Position numbers and translations under genes: made by a program. A stretch of DNA of 64,000 bases, taken from the NCBI GenBank assembly GCA_015066105.1, contig SVOY01000001.1:186001-250000 (forward strand), read 5' to 3'. Of this stretch, positions 42,615 to 50,791 are shown piece after piece (the first letter of the stretch is position 1; each line of letters starts with the position of its first letter). The stretch is from Oscillospiraceae bacterium (GTDB lineage Bacteria; Bacillota; Clostridia; Oscillospirales; Acutalibacteraceae). Under the pieces are notes generated by a model. The model was not told the DNA's origin. It did no database searches and saw only the letters and a program-made list of their open reading frames with translations.

Positions 42615-43430
42615 ATGAAGGATTTGAGTCATTTTCTTCTTGTGTCGGATATTGACGACACTCTGCTTAACAAGTATAAAAAAATCCCCAAGGCCAACCT
42701 TGAGGCGATAGAACGCTTTTGCAGGTCAGGCGGACGCTTCACCCTTGCTTCTGCACGGAGCATACCTGCGCTTTACAGCCACTACAAAAGGCTGCCCGAC
42801 CAAAGCACGCCTGCAATTGTGCTCAACGGTGCAGGAATTTACGATTTTGCCGATGAAAAAATGCTCTGGTACAACAGTGTTCCCGCACAGGGAAAGGAGC
42901 TTGCAGAGTCTGCAATGAATAAATTCCCCTTTCTTGAATTGGCGGTTTTCACTCCCGATAAAATCTACATTGTAAGGCCGAGGCTTTTATCCCGCGTTAT
43001 GATGCTTTTTCATTCCCTTGAGCATATAAGCTGTAAAAGCCTTGACGAGGTGCCCGAGGGTAACTGGGGCAAGGTGATATTCTTCTGCACACCGCACAGC
43101 AGGAATAAGGTCAAGGAATATCTGCTTTCAAAAAAGCGTGAGGGTGTAAAATTCATTGACACAACGGCTCTTTCCTTTGACCTTGTGAATGAAACAACAA
43201 ACAAGGGCACTGCCGTGAGGGCGCTTGCCGGAATTCTCGGCGTTGACGAAAAAAATATAGGTGCAATAGGGGACTACTTCAACGATTACGATATGCTCAA
43301 AAGTGTAGCTCACCCTGCCTGCCCCTCCCAGGCTCCGAAGGAGCTTCACGCTGTTTGTGAGTTTCACGCCTGCCACTGTAATGAGGGGGCAGTTGCCGAT
43401 TTTATTTCATACATTGAAAAAACTTATTAA
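42615..43430 (+). CDS. HAD superfamily (Cof-type) phosphatase
   Basis: A 271-residue HAD phosphatase with motif I SDIDDTLLNK (nucleophile Asp), motif II TLASAR, motif III Lys in a NKGTAVRAL context, and motif IV GDYFNDYDML. A Cof-type C2 cap lies between. These enzymes dephosphorylate sugar phosphates or related metabolites. There is no separate ribosome binding site, and the start is 2 bp after the kinase stop, so expression is probably coupled to the kinase. Confidence 0.92.
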   Translation: MKDLSHFLLVSDIDDTLLNKYKKIPKANLEAIERFCRSGGRFTLASARSIPALYSHYKRLPDQSTPAIVLNGAGIYDFADEKMLWYNSVPAQGKELAESAMNKFPFLELAVFTPDKIYIVRPRLLSRVMMLFHSLEHISCKSLDEVPEGNWGKVIFFCTPHSRNKVKEYLLSKKREGVKFIDTTALSFDLVNETTNKGTAVRALAGILGVDEKNIGAIGDYFNDYDMLKSVAHPACPSQAPKELHAVCEFHACHCNEGAVADFISYIEKTY

Positions 43431-43474
43431 ATTACGGCTTTATGCCGAAGGATAAACCGAAAGGAATGTTCAAA

Positions 43475-44953
43475 ATGAAGAAAATTTTAGCTTTACTTTT
43501 AAGTGCAGTAATGGTGTTTTCCCTTTGCTCACCCGTGCTTGCGGCAGAGGAGACCACTCCCGATTATGACGGCAATCCCGTTGTTATTGTAAGGGGCATT
43601 GACTTTGGCAGCCTTGTAAACCTTGATGACGGCACAAAGGCAATGCAGATTGGCGTGGGTGACATTCTCGACCTGGTTGTAGAGGTGCTTCTTTCAAAGT
43701 TCCTTTATGAAAAGGAGAGCCTTGAGGATATTCTCGTAACCCCCGCAATGGACCTTGTGTGGGATATTATGGGCCCCATTGCAAGCAATCCCGACGGCTC
43801 ATCAATGGACCCCAACGTCGGTATGAAGCAGTATTACGGCTCAATCGACGAATTCCCCGAGGAGCTCACCGATGATTATCTCAGCATTTCAGGCGAGGGT
43901 AACCTTGCCCTTACAATGAGAGACAGAGTAGGTGCCGAGAATGTTTTCTACTTTACCTATGACTGGAGAAAGAGCCCCGAAAAAATTGCCGCAGAGCTTG
44001 ATGCCTTCATTGAAATGGCAAAGGAGCAGACAGGCAAGGACAAGGTGCGTGTTGCGGCACTGAGCATGGGCGGTATGGTTATAACCTCATATATGTATTA
44101 TTACGGTAACGATGCCCTTGAAAGCGTTGCATACCTTTCAGCGGCACACAACGGTACATACGTATGCGGTGATGCCCTCAACGGCAGAATTGTTTTTGAG
44201 CCCGATACACTCGAAAAGGCACTGCTTAACCTTATTGATGACGGCACTCTTGATTTTATCACCTGGCTTGTACTCAAAATTGCAAGGCTCTCGGGCGTTA
44301 CCGATATTCTCTGCGATTTTGTGAATGATTTTGTTACAAACAGTGCTTCACAGGTTTACACCGGCGGTCTCCGTGATATTCTCGGCACCGCACTCGGTAT
44401 GTGGGCACTCTGCCCCGATGATGATTTTGCAAGCGGCAGAGACTACATCTTCAAGGGTGAAGAGGAAAAATATGCCTCTGTTTTAGAGCAGCTTGACGGT
44501 GTTGAGGCCTTTGTAAAATCAACTCACAGCACAATTGAAAAGGCTTATGCTGACGGTGTTAAGGTTATCTTTACCTCAAACTACAATCAGCCTCTCATTC
44601 CCATTTATCCCAGAGCCGTGCTCAACAGTGACAGCACCCTTGAAAGCGACCTTACAAGTAACTTCGCAACAATCGCAAACTTCGGTGAGACACTTTCAGA
44701 CGAATACATTGCAACAAGGGCACCCGAGTTTATTTCGGCCGATAAGGTGATTGACGCTTCAACCTGCCTTTATCCCGATTACACCTGGTTTATAAAGGAC
44801 GCTGACCACGTTGCATTCAAATACGGCACAGAGTTTTCAGCTTTTGCCGCAGACCTTATTCTCAGTGAAAATCAGCCTACGGTAGGCAATATGACTGATT
44901 ATCAGAGATTTATGTATACCGATGAGGTCTATAACCTCTACCCGTTAGTGTAA
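43475..44953 (+). CDS. Secreted lipase/acyltransferase-like alpha/beta hydrolase
   Basis: A 492-residue exported protein: signal peptide MKKILALLLSAVMVFSLCSPVLAAE, then a large alpha/beta hydrolase domain. FTYDWRKSPEKIAAELD precedes the nucleophile elbow VAALSMGGM (Ser197); a late TWFIKDADHVAF holds the probable catalytic His. It is a diverged relative of the protein at 5567-7228 but keeps the Ser. LCAT/PGAP1-type lipases are the nearest group I recognise; the substrate is unknown. AAAGGAA fixes ATG 43475 over earlier in-frame ATGs. Confidence 0.85.
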   Translation: MKKILALLLSAVMVFSLCSPVLAAEETTPDYDGNPVVIVRGIDFGSLVNLDDGTKAMQIGVGDILDLVVEVLLSKFLYEKESLEDILVTPAMDLVWDIMGPIASNPDGSSMDPNVGMKQYYGSIDEFPEELTDDYLSISGEGNLALTMRDRVGAENVFYFTYDWRKSPEKIAAELDAFIEMAKEQTGKDKVRVAALSMGGMVITSYMYYYGNDALESVAYLSAAHNGTYVCGDALNGRIVFEPDTLEKALLNLIDDGTLDFITWLVLKIARLSGVTDILCDFVNDFVTNSASQVYTGGLRDILGTALGMWALCPDDDFASGRDYIFKGEEEKYASVLEQLDGVEAFVKSTHSTIEKAYADGVKVIFTSNYNQPLIPIYPRAVLNSDSTLESDLTSNFATIANFGETLSDEYIATRAPEFISADKVIDASTCLYPDYTWFIKDADHVAFKYGTEFSAFAADLILSENQPTVGNMTDYQRFMYTDEVYNLYPLV

Positions 44954-44956
44954 TAG

Positions 44957-44999
44957 TAGGCAGTAGGCAGTAGTAAGTAGTAAGTAGTAAGTAGTAAGG
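44957..44999. repeat. Heptamer array (AGTAGGC/AGTAGTA) after a stop codon
   Basis: Tandem 7-nt units AGTAGGC, AGTAGGC, AGTAGTA, AGTAGTA, AGTAGTA, AGTAGTA begin 4 bp after the lipase-like stop and end at the terminator. Confidence 0.8.
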
Positions 45000-45025
45000 G
45001 CGCCCCGATTTTCGGGGCGCTTTTT
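45000..45025 (+). terminator. Terminator of the second lipase-like gene
   Basis: GCGCCCCGA (45000-45008) pairs with TCGGGGCGC (45012-45020), followed by TTTTT. Confidence 0.92.
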
Positions 45026-45028
45026 ATG

Positions 45029-45055
45029 TTGACACGTAAGAAAAAATGCTATAAT
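45029..45055 (+). promoter_or_regulatory. Predicted promoter with short spacer
   Basis: TTGACA (45029-45034) and TATAAT (45050-45055) are both perfect, but the spacer is only 15 bp, so activity may be weak or regulated. Confidence 0.55.
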
Positions 45056-45088
45056 GGGATTAAAGCATAAAAGGAAAGGGTGTTCGGG

Positions 45089-45412
45089 ATGAAAAAGCTT
45101 ATAATGAATATTATCACAAACTTAGGGTTTATAGTAACTTTGATTTACGGTATATTAAATTTAGCAGCTGTTATAGATGCACAAGGTAATCTTGGCTTTA
45201 TCGGTGATTTTGTGTTAGGTGTTGATGTTTTTAGCTGGCACATATACGGTGTTTTTTCAATAGCTACATTGCTTATGAAGCTTGCTAATGACAGTAAAGA
45301 AGTAAACAACGGAAGCAAAGAAAAATGGCTTGATGTTCAGTCTGTGCTTCATTTTGTTTTTATGCTTATAAGTTTTTCTTGTATTTATTATTTGTTTAAA
45401 ATCTGTTTTTAA
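45089..45412 (+). CDS. Small three-helix membrane protein of unknown function
   Basis: A 107-residue protein with three TM helices (about 5-29, 42-63, 85-105) and a short polar loop NDSKEVNNGSKEKWLDVQS. No motif is recognised. AAAGGG at 45077-45080 lies about 8 nt before ATG 45089. It has its own promoter and terminator. Its base composition is more AT-rich than the neighbours', and it sits at the edge of a repeat-rich block, which may indicate a recently acquired or fast-evolving gene. Confidence 0.65.
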   Translation: MKKLIMNIITNLGFIVTLIYGILNLAAVIDAQGNLGFIGDFVLGVDVFSWHIYGVFSIATLLMKLANDSKEVNNGSKEKWLDVQSVLHFVFMLISFSCIYYLFKICF

Positions 45413-45424
45413 AGATATAAAAAA

Positions 45425-45454
45425 AAGCTCACGGATTTGTCCGTGGGCTTTTAT
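45425..45454 (+). terminator. Terminator of the small membrane protein gene
   Basis: AAGCTCACGGA (45425-45435) pairs with TCCGTGGGCTT (45440-45450), one wobble, followed by TTTATC. Confidence 0.8.
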
Positions 45455-45462
45455 CTATGCAT

Positions 45463-45492
45463 AAGCATACTTAAGCATACTTAAGCATGCTT
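45463..45492. repeat. Three tandem palindromic decamers
   Basis: AAGCATACTT (45463-45472), AAGCATACTT (45473-45482), AAGCATGCTT (45483-45492). The last is a perfect palindrome. Confidence 0.85.
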
Positions 45493-45499
45493 TTGCAGG

Positions 45500-45589
45500 T
45501 AATACTAATGTTAAGACTAAAACTAGTGTTAATGCTAATGCTAATCTTAATGCTAATGCTAATCTTAATGTCAGTGTTAATGCTAATGC
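45500..45589. repeat. 15-unit degenerate hexamer array (TAATGC)
   Basis: Exactly 90 bp divides into 15 hexamers; seven are TAATGC or differ by one base as TAATCT/TAATGT, with variants TAATAC, TAAGAC, TAAAAC, TAGTGT and CAGTGT. All keep the 6-nt phase without an indel. Confidence 0.85.
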
Positions 45590-45689
45590 TTATTCTCCGA
45601 AGGGAATAAACACACATTATAGCAATTCCGAAATCGAATTATTCGCGCGATATCCCACAAAAAAGTCACACACGGTTTTACCCGCGCGT

Positions 45690-45765
45690 GACTACTGCCT
45701 ACTGCCTACTGACTACTGACTACTCAGCCCTTGGCCCTTACTACTTACTACTCACTACTTACTAC
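45690..45765. repeat. Heptamer arrays facing the minus strand
   Basis: ACTGCCT and ACTGACT units (45696-45725) and ACTTACT/ACTCACT units (45738-45766), separated by CAGCCCTTGGCCC. Read on the minus strand they are the same AGTAGGC/AGTAGTA units as those after 25110, 34398 and 44953. Confidence 0.75.
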
Positions 45766-45766
45766 T

Positions 45767-45797
45767 AAAAAGCTCCCCGAAAATCGGAGAGCTTTTT
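45767..45797. terminator. Bidirectional terminator
   Basis: 45767-45780 and 45784-45797 form a 14-bp stem with one mismatch (AAAAAGCTC arm), with A/T runs on both sides. It ends the minus-strand membrane pair. Confidence 0.8.
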
Positions 45798-45800
45798 CCT

Positions 45801-45835
45801 GACAACTCGGCCCTTGGCCCTTGGCCCTCGGCTCT
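45801..45835. repeat. Heptamer array (GGCCCTT)
   Basis: CGGCCCTTGGCCCTTGGCCCTCGGC, the minus-strand equivalent of AGGGCCA/AGGGCCG units at 25138-25168. Confidence 0.7.
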
Positions 45836-45839
45836 TTTT

Positions 45840-46490
45840 TTACACCTTCTTCATCTTGAACATCACGTGTGCACCGAGCATTGAAAGTACAACGCCTACG
45901 GGGATGAGAACACCGATGCCGGGGTCAACAAAGAGAAGGAGAACCGTAATAGCGGCAATGGGGAAAATGGAAATTTTCCAGTGCTTTACAAAATATGTTG
46001 CGGCAAGTGAACCGAAGATTGTGTAGGTAACCTGCTGGAATGCGGGAGCAAATGCAGGGCTTGCCATTGTTTCTGAGAACTTGGGGTTGAATGCGAAGAT
46101 GACAACAAAAATTGCAATTACGATTGTTGTAACAATAATTGAGGAGCAGATAGCGATTGTGGTGATAACCTCGCCCTCCTCGGTGTTGGCCTTAACCTTT
46201 GCGTTTTCAAGGGCGTTGAGAGCGCAGGGCATTTTAAGGTTCATAATGTTACCGGTAACGAATGAAAGGTAGGTACCTGCCGCACCGAGCATGGGGGAGT
46301 AGGCGATAACCTCAATAATACCGGTTGCAAAGAAGAATGCGATTGAAGCAAGACCCTTGCCCACAACATCCATTCTGGGTGTTACGTTAAAGTGAAGGCA
46401 TATTGCAACGGGAATACAAAGGAAGAAAATCAGTGCCGCAATCATCCATACACGGCCCCAGGTATGTACTTTATCCATGTAAGTTTTCAT
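45840..46490 (-). CDS. Membrane protein, partner of the DUF5058-type protein
   Basis: A 216-residue membrane protein with five to six helices (WMIAALIFFLCIPVAICL, a central IIVTTIVIAIFVVIFAF, and a C-terminal ISIFPIAAITVLLLFV and IGVLIPVGVVLSML). A polar central segment PCALNALENAKVKANTEEGEV lies on one side. I know no name for it, but such proteins travel with DUF5058 proteins. The gene starts 18 bp after the upstream partner's stop with GGGAGG, so the two are one operon and probably one transporter. Confidence 0.75.
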   Translation of the reverse strand: MKTYMDKVHTWGRVWMIAALIFFLCIPVAICLHFNVTPRMDVVGKGLASIAFFFATGIIEVIAYSPMLGAAGTYLSFVTGNIMNLKMPCALNALENAKVKANTEEGEVITTIAICSSIIVTTIVIAIFVVIFAFNPKFSETMASPAFAPAFQQVTYTIFGSLAATYFVKHWKISIFPIAAITVLLLFVDPGIGVLIPVGVVLSMLGAHVMFKMKKV

Positions 46491-46508
46491 ATTCTTTTCC
46501 TCCCTTCA

Positions 46509-47300
46509 TTAGTAACGCCACTCAATGGCGGCAAGCTCGGGTGCAAACTGATTGAGGATAACTACAACAACCATTGCAAGCACCATGCTAAGGGGCATTG
46601 CAAGTGCGTCAATCCAGTTTTTCTTGAGCTTTTTGTTGATAAGGGTGAACATAAGCATAAAGCCGATTGAAGCAATAAGTGCCGTGAGTGAAAGCACGCC
46701 TGCACCGTCGCCGATAATGGCCTCGTCCTTTGAGCCCGTGCCTGCAAGGCCTCTGCCGATGAAGGCGGCGATAAGACCGATAAAGGCCGCCGCTGTCATA
46801 ACGTCCATCCAGGCAGAATTCTTTGAAGCAACATCTGAAACGCCCTTCTGAATCTTCTTAAGCACGATGGGAACAAGAATAAGGGGGAGACAGCTGCCGA
46901 TGGTCATAACGATTGAAATTTCTGCAAAAATCTGGGGGTCGGTAACGGGTGATGAAATACCGCCCGTAAGTCCTGCGGCTTCAAGTGCGGCAATAGCAGC
47001 AGTTGTTTCGTACTGAATTGCGCCGATAACCGTAAGTCTTATCCAGGGCAGAACATAGCCCAGAGCAACCGAAAGAGAAATAACGGTTACAGCAATACCG
47101 ATTGCCGGTGCAAATGAAAACATTGCACTTGAGGTAACGGCATTTTTGAGCTTGTCGGTGCCGATGCCGAGCTCCTTACCTCTTGTCCAGGCCTTTTTAA
47201 GGAAAAAGCCTGCCTGAGCACAGACGAAAATAATAACTGCAAGAATAATCAGGTACATAAATCCGTCTGATTTGAAATCTGAAAATAATTTTTCAAACAT
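46509..47300 (-). CDS. DUF5058 family membrane protein
   Basis: A 263-residue protein with seven to eight helices. SSAMFSFAPAIGIAVTVISLSVALGYVLPWIRLTVIGAIQYET is the part that I recognise as DUF5058. The repeated small-residue helices and the polar loops suggest a transporter or channel subunit. GGAGGT at 47306-47311 fixes ATG 47300; a start at 47342 is rejected. In other genomes I recall a hydrolase or peptidase gene beside this pair; here there is none. The substrate is unknown. Confidence 0.78.
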   Translation of the reverse strand: MFEKLFSDFKSDGFMYLIILAVIIFVCAQAGFFLKKAWTRGKELGIGTDKLKNAVTSSAMFSFAPAIGIAVTVISLSVALGYVLPWIRLTVIGAIQYETTAAIAALEAAGLTGGISSPVTDPQIFAEISIVMTIGSCLPLILVPIVLKKIQKGVSDVASKNSAWMDVMTAAAFIGLIAAFIGRGLAGTGSKDEAIIGDGAGVLSLTALIASIGFMLMFTLINKKLKKNWIDALAMPLSMVLAMVVVVILNQFAPELAAIEWRY

Positions 47301-47411
47301 TTTTTTACCTCCGCTTTTATTTAAAAGTGTTGCTTTGTGCAACTATTTTAAATATGATAACATTACCAAATAAAATAGTCAACAAAATAAGCCAAAAAGG
47401 GCAAAAAATCT

Positions 47412-47440
47412 TTGACATCGCTACATAAAAAGGGTATAAT
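47412..47440 (+). promoter_or_regulatory. Full-consensus sigma-A promoter before the M23/M50 operon
   Basis: TTGACA (47412-47417), 17 bp, TATAAT (47435-47440), 57 bp before the M23 gene. It predicts vegetative expression of the operon. Confidence 0.85.
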
Positions 47441-47497
47441 TAAAAAACACGGGTAATTTTCTTTTTCCGCTTATCATATTTATTACAGGGTGATAAT

Positions 47498-48352
47498 ATG
47501 AATGAGCGAAAAAAAGCAAAAAACAAAAAAGACGAAAAGGATTATTACTTTCCCGTAATACTCAGCCAGCTTATCTGCACGGCTGTTGTCATACTGCTTT
47601 TCTTTTTTGTGAAAAGCACGGATACCGAGCATCAGCTGAGCCGTTATTACAGCTCGCTTCTCGGCGAGGATTTTCTCACCGCAGAGCTTGAAGCGGCGGT
47701 TTCATCCCTTAAGGAATACTTTTTTGAAAGCGGCACCTCCTTTGCCGTTTTCGGCAGCAGGGTAGAGCCCTATGACGAAAACGAAGAGCCGACAACCGAC
47801 AATGCTCACGAAGAAAAGCTGCCGCAAGCGGATTCCGGGGAAGAGACGGACTCTGAGGGTGCGGAGGCTTCTGAGCCTTCAGCCGATGAGGCGGCAGCCG
47901 GCAATCCGACAGAGACAAAAACGGTTCCCCTTAAGCTTTCCTATAAAAAAAAGGAGCAGGAAATGCTTTTTCCCCTTTATGAGGGGCGGTATACTTCTTA
48001 TTTCGGCGAAAGGACAGACCCTATAACCGAGGGCTCCGATTATCACAAGGGTGTTGATATCGGTGCCGATGAGGGCGACAGAATAAGGGCTGTTTATGAC
48101 GGCAGGGTGATTTCAACGGGCTGTGATGACCGCTCGGGCAAATATGTTTTTCTCGAGCACGAAAAGGACGTTGTTACCTTTTACTGCCACTGCAGTGAAA
48201 TACTTGTGAAAAAGGGCGATAAGGTTAATCAGGGTGACACAATAGCACTTGTGGGCTCAACGGGCTATTCAACGGGGCCGCACCTTCACTTTGAGGTGAG
48301 GATAATGGGCGTAAGCGTTGACCCCTTGCCCTTGATTGAAAATGCAGCTTAG
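47498..48352 (+). CDS. Membrane-anchored M23 peptidase, SpoIVFA-like
   Basis: A 284-residue protein: short basic cytosolic tail, one TM helix (YFPVILSQLICTAVVILLFFF, about 17-37), a Glu/Ala-rich low-complexity linker (about 85-148), and a C-terminal M23/LytM domain. Zinc ligands are present in HKGVDIGA (H, D) and HLHFEVR (HxH), so it may be an active endopeptidase. It precedes an M50 protease gene with an 11-bp overlap. This is the arrangement of SpoIVFA, which anchors and inhibits SpoIVFB. Confidence in SpoIVFA function rests on synteny. Confidence 0.82.
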   Translation: MNERKKAKNKKDEKDYYFPVILSQLICTAVVILLFFFVKSTDTEHQLSRYYSSLLGEDFLTAELEAAVSSLKEYFFESGTSFAVFGSRVEPYDENEEPTTDNAHEEKLPQADSGEETDSEGAEASEPSADEAAAGNPTETKTVPLKLSYKKKEQEMLFPLYEGRYTSYFGERTDPITEGSDYHKGVDIGADEGDRIRAVYDGRVISTGCDDRSGKYVFLEHEKDVVTFYCHCSEILVKKGDKVNQGDTIALVGSTGYSTGPHLHFEVRIMGVSVDPLPLIENAA

Positions 48353-48935
48353 GCTAAGAAAAACAAGAGTATCCGTCACCTTTCCCTTTGCGGCGGTTAT
48401 AATGCTGATGCTTCTTTTCTGCGACAGCGAAACCGTGTTTATTTCTCTTTTTTCCTCTCTGCTTCATGAGGGGGGACATCTGCTTTTTATGCTTCTGTTT
48501 CACGATTTTCCCGCACTCGTTTGCTTCGGTGCCTTCGGCATACGCATTGAAAGGCGGGGCAGTGCTTCACTCAGCTGCAAAAAGGAAGCAGTGATTGCAC
48601 TTGGCGGAGTGCTTGTGAATTTATTGCTTGCGCTTTCGGGTGCCGCGGTATATGCTCTTTTTGAAAATCCTTTCGGTATAAAGCTTGCGGCGGTCAACGG
48701 CTTTATCGGTGCCTTTAATATGCTGCCCGTCAGTCTTCTTGATTTCGGCCGCTTTCTTGAGTGTATGCTTTCTCAGAAGGAAAACGCACAAGGATATATG
48801 AAGGCGATTTCCTTGCTCACGGCCCTTGCCGTAGGTGCAGGCTGTGTTTTTTATAATGTTTTTTTCGGTGTCAATGTCAGCTTGATAGCTGTCAGTATAT
48901 ATGTAATTTCAGCTGCTTATGAAGGAGTAAAATGA
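48342..48935 (+). CDS. spoIVFB: M50 site-2 protease, SpoIVFB-like
   Basis: A 197-residue membrane metalloprotease with the zinc motif HEGGH (His42 to His46) in the second helix and a third ligand region LLDFGRFLE. Five to six helices are visible. SpoIVFB cleaves pro-sigma-K in Bacillus. Synteny supports it: in Clostridia a SpoIVFA/SpoIVFB pair often precedes a TIGR03960 radical SAM gene and a DUF2344 gene, as here. It is shorter than Bacillus SpoIVFB (about 288) and has no visible CBS domain. The stop overlaps the next ATG (ATGA). Confidence 0.85.
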   Translation: MQLRLRKTRVSVTFPFAAVIMLMLLFCDSETVFISLFSSLLHEGGHLLFMLLFHDFPALVCFGAFGIRIERRGSASLSCKKEAVIALGGVLVNLLLALSGAAVYALFENPFGIKLAAVNGFIGAFNMLPVSLLDFGRFLECMLSQKENAQGYMKAISLLTALAVGAGCVFYNVFFGVNVSLIAVSIYVISAAYEGVK

Positions 48936-50791
48936 TGATAAGTAAAGAAGTTCAAAAAATTCTCCCCCTTGTTCAAAAGCCGGGCCGTTATACCGGCGGT
49001 GAGCTTAACAGTATAGTCAAGGATAAAAGCAGGGTAAAGCTCCGCTATGCCTTCTGCTTCCCCGACAGCTATGAAATCGGTATGTCTCACCTCGGAATCA
49101 AAATACTTTATTCTGCGGCAAATGCAAGGGACGATGTGTGGTGCGAGCGTGTTTTTGCGCCCTGGCACGATATGGAAAAGGAAATGCGTAAAAACAACAT
49201 TCCTCTTTTTGCTCTTGAAAGCGGTGACCCCCTCACGGCCTTTGACCTTATCGGCTTTACGCTTCAGTATGAGCTTTGCTATACAAACGTGCTCAACCTT
49301 CTTGACCTTGCGGGTATGCCCGTAAGAGCCTCTGACCGTGATGAGAGCTATCCTCTCGTTGTCGGCGGCGGCCCCTGCGCCTGCAATCCCGAGCCTCTTG
49401 CCGATTTCTTTGATATGTTTATGCTCGGTGAGGGCGAGGAAATGAGCAACGAGCTTTTTGACCTTATAATTGAATGTAAGGAAAAGGGCGTTTCAAAAAA
49501 GGAGCTTCTTGAAAGGGCGGCTCAGATAAAGGGCGTTTACGTGCCCTCGCTTTATGAGGTCAGCTATAACGGGGATAATACCATAAAGGCGGTAACGCCT
49601 AAGGGCGGTGCCCCCGAAAAGGTCACCAAGCGTATAATTTCAGACCTTGACAGTGTCCATTATCCCGAAAAGTTTATCGTGCCCTTTATTGAGGTTGTTC
49701 ACGACAGGGTGATACACGAAATTCTTCGCGGCTGCATCCGCGGCTGTCGCTTCTGTCAGGCCGGCTTCCTTTACAGACCCATAAGAGAAAAATCTCCCTC
49801 TGTTATCAACGAGCAGTGCTATAAGCTTTGTGAAAGCACGGGTTATGATGAAATCTCCCTTTCCTCGCTTTCAACAAGCGACTATACGGGACTTGAAGAG
49901 CTTATGGAAAAGCTTCTTTCATGGACACAGAAGGAAAAGGTAAATATTGCTCTTCCCTCACTTCGCGTTGATAATTTCTCCGAGAAGCTTATGGAGCATC
50001 TTAAAAAGGTAAGACGAAGCGGACTTACCTTTGCCCCCGAGGCAGGTACACAGAGACTTCGTGATGCTATAAACAAAAATGTTACCGAAGAGGAAATGCT
50101 GAATACCGCCAGACAAGCCTTCTCGGGCGGCTGGACTGCCGTTAAGCTTTACTTTATGCTCGGCCTTCCCACGGAAACCTATGATGACGTTGCGGGCATT
50201 GCAGAGCTTGCTCAGAAGGTTGTTAACGAGTTTTACAAAAATCCGGACAAGCCCAAGGGCAAGGGCGTGCAGGTGAGCATCAGCGTTGCATCCTTTGTGC
50301 CCAAGCCCTTTACTCCCTTCCAGTGGGAGGCTCAGGACACAATGGAGGAGCTTATAAGCAAGCAGAATCATCTTCTCTCCTCAGTCACAACCAAAAAGGT
50401 TTCCGTCAGCTATCACAAGGTTAACATCAGCTTCCTTGAGGGTGTTTTTGCCCGTGGCGACAGAAGGCTCTGCGATGTTGTGGAATATGCCTGGAGGCAC
50501 GGCTGTAAGTTTGATTCCTGGGATGACAGCTTCCTTTTCGATGTCTGGCTTGAGGCCTTTGAAAAATGCGGCGTAGACCCTCTTTTCTATACAAGCAGAA
50601 AGCGTGATTATGAAGAAATTCTTCCCTGGGACCATCTTGATTACGGTATCAGAAAGCAGTTTCTCATCAATGAAAGCAAAAAGGCCTATGCAAACGAAAC
50701 AACACCCCACTGCCGCATAAAGTGTGCAGGCTGCGGTACAAATATGCTTAACGGAGGTAAGTGCGATGCGATGTGTCAGAGTATGGTTTAA
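48932..50791 (+). CDS. B12-binding-type radical SAM protein (TIGR03960 family)
   Basis: A 619-residue protein with an N-terminal corrinoid-binding-like domain (about 1-200; HLGIKILY, VGGGPCACNPEPLADFFD) and a radical SAM domain with the cluster motif C268-IRG-C272-RF-C275. The C-terminus carries a Cys-rich stretch IKCAGCGTN. Its partner DUF2344 protein is encoded next with a 26-bp overlap. The pair is widespread in Firmicutes but its substrate is not established; a tRNA or ribosome-related modification has been guessed from gene neighbourhoods. Confidence 0.9.
   Translation: MMISKEVQKILPLVQKPGRYTGGELNSIVKDKSRVKLRYAFCFPDSYEIGMSHLGIKILYSAANARDDVWCERVFAPWHDMEKEMRKNNIPLFALESGDPLTAFDLIGFTLQYELCYTNVLNLLDLAGMPVRASDRDESYPLVVGGGPCACNPEPLADFFDMFMLGEGEEMSNELFDLIIECKEKGVSKKELLERAAQIKGVYVPSLYEVSYNGDNTIKAVTPKGGAPEKVTKRIISDLDSVHYPEKFIVPFIEVVHDRVIHEILRGCIRGCRFCQAGFLYRPIREKSPSVINEQCYKLCESTGYDEISLSSLSTSDYTGLEELMEKLLSWTQKEKVNIALPSLRVDNFSEKLMEHLKKVRRSGLTFAPEAGTQRLRDAINKNVTEEEMLNTARQAFSGGWTAVKLYFMLGLPTETYDDVAGIAELAQKVVNEFYKNPDKPKGKGVQVSISVASFVPKPFTPFQWEAQDTMEELISKQNHLLSSVTTKKVSVSYHKVNISFLEGVFARGDRRLCDVVEYAWRHGCKFDSWDDSFLFDVWLEAFEKCGVDPLFYTSRKRDYEEILPWDHLDYGIRKQFLINESKKAYANETTPHCRIKCAGCGTNMLNGGKCDAMCQSMV

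Larger units (their letters stand above)
45413..45839. other. 427-bp gene-free block of stacked tandem repeats
   Basis: In order: terminator (45425-45454), three decamers (45463-45492), a 15-unit hexamer array (45500-45589), small palindromes, a hairpin AGTCAC..GTGACT (about 45663-45692), heptamer arrays (45690-45765), a bidirectional terminator (45767-45797) and GGCCCTT heptamers (45801-45835). No ORF is credible. Confidence 0.8.

Noticed and set aside
25107..45835. Tandem 7-nt arrays as a CRISPR array
   Set aside because: Units are contiguous with no spacers, far too short for CRISPR repeats, and no cas gene is present in the window.
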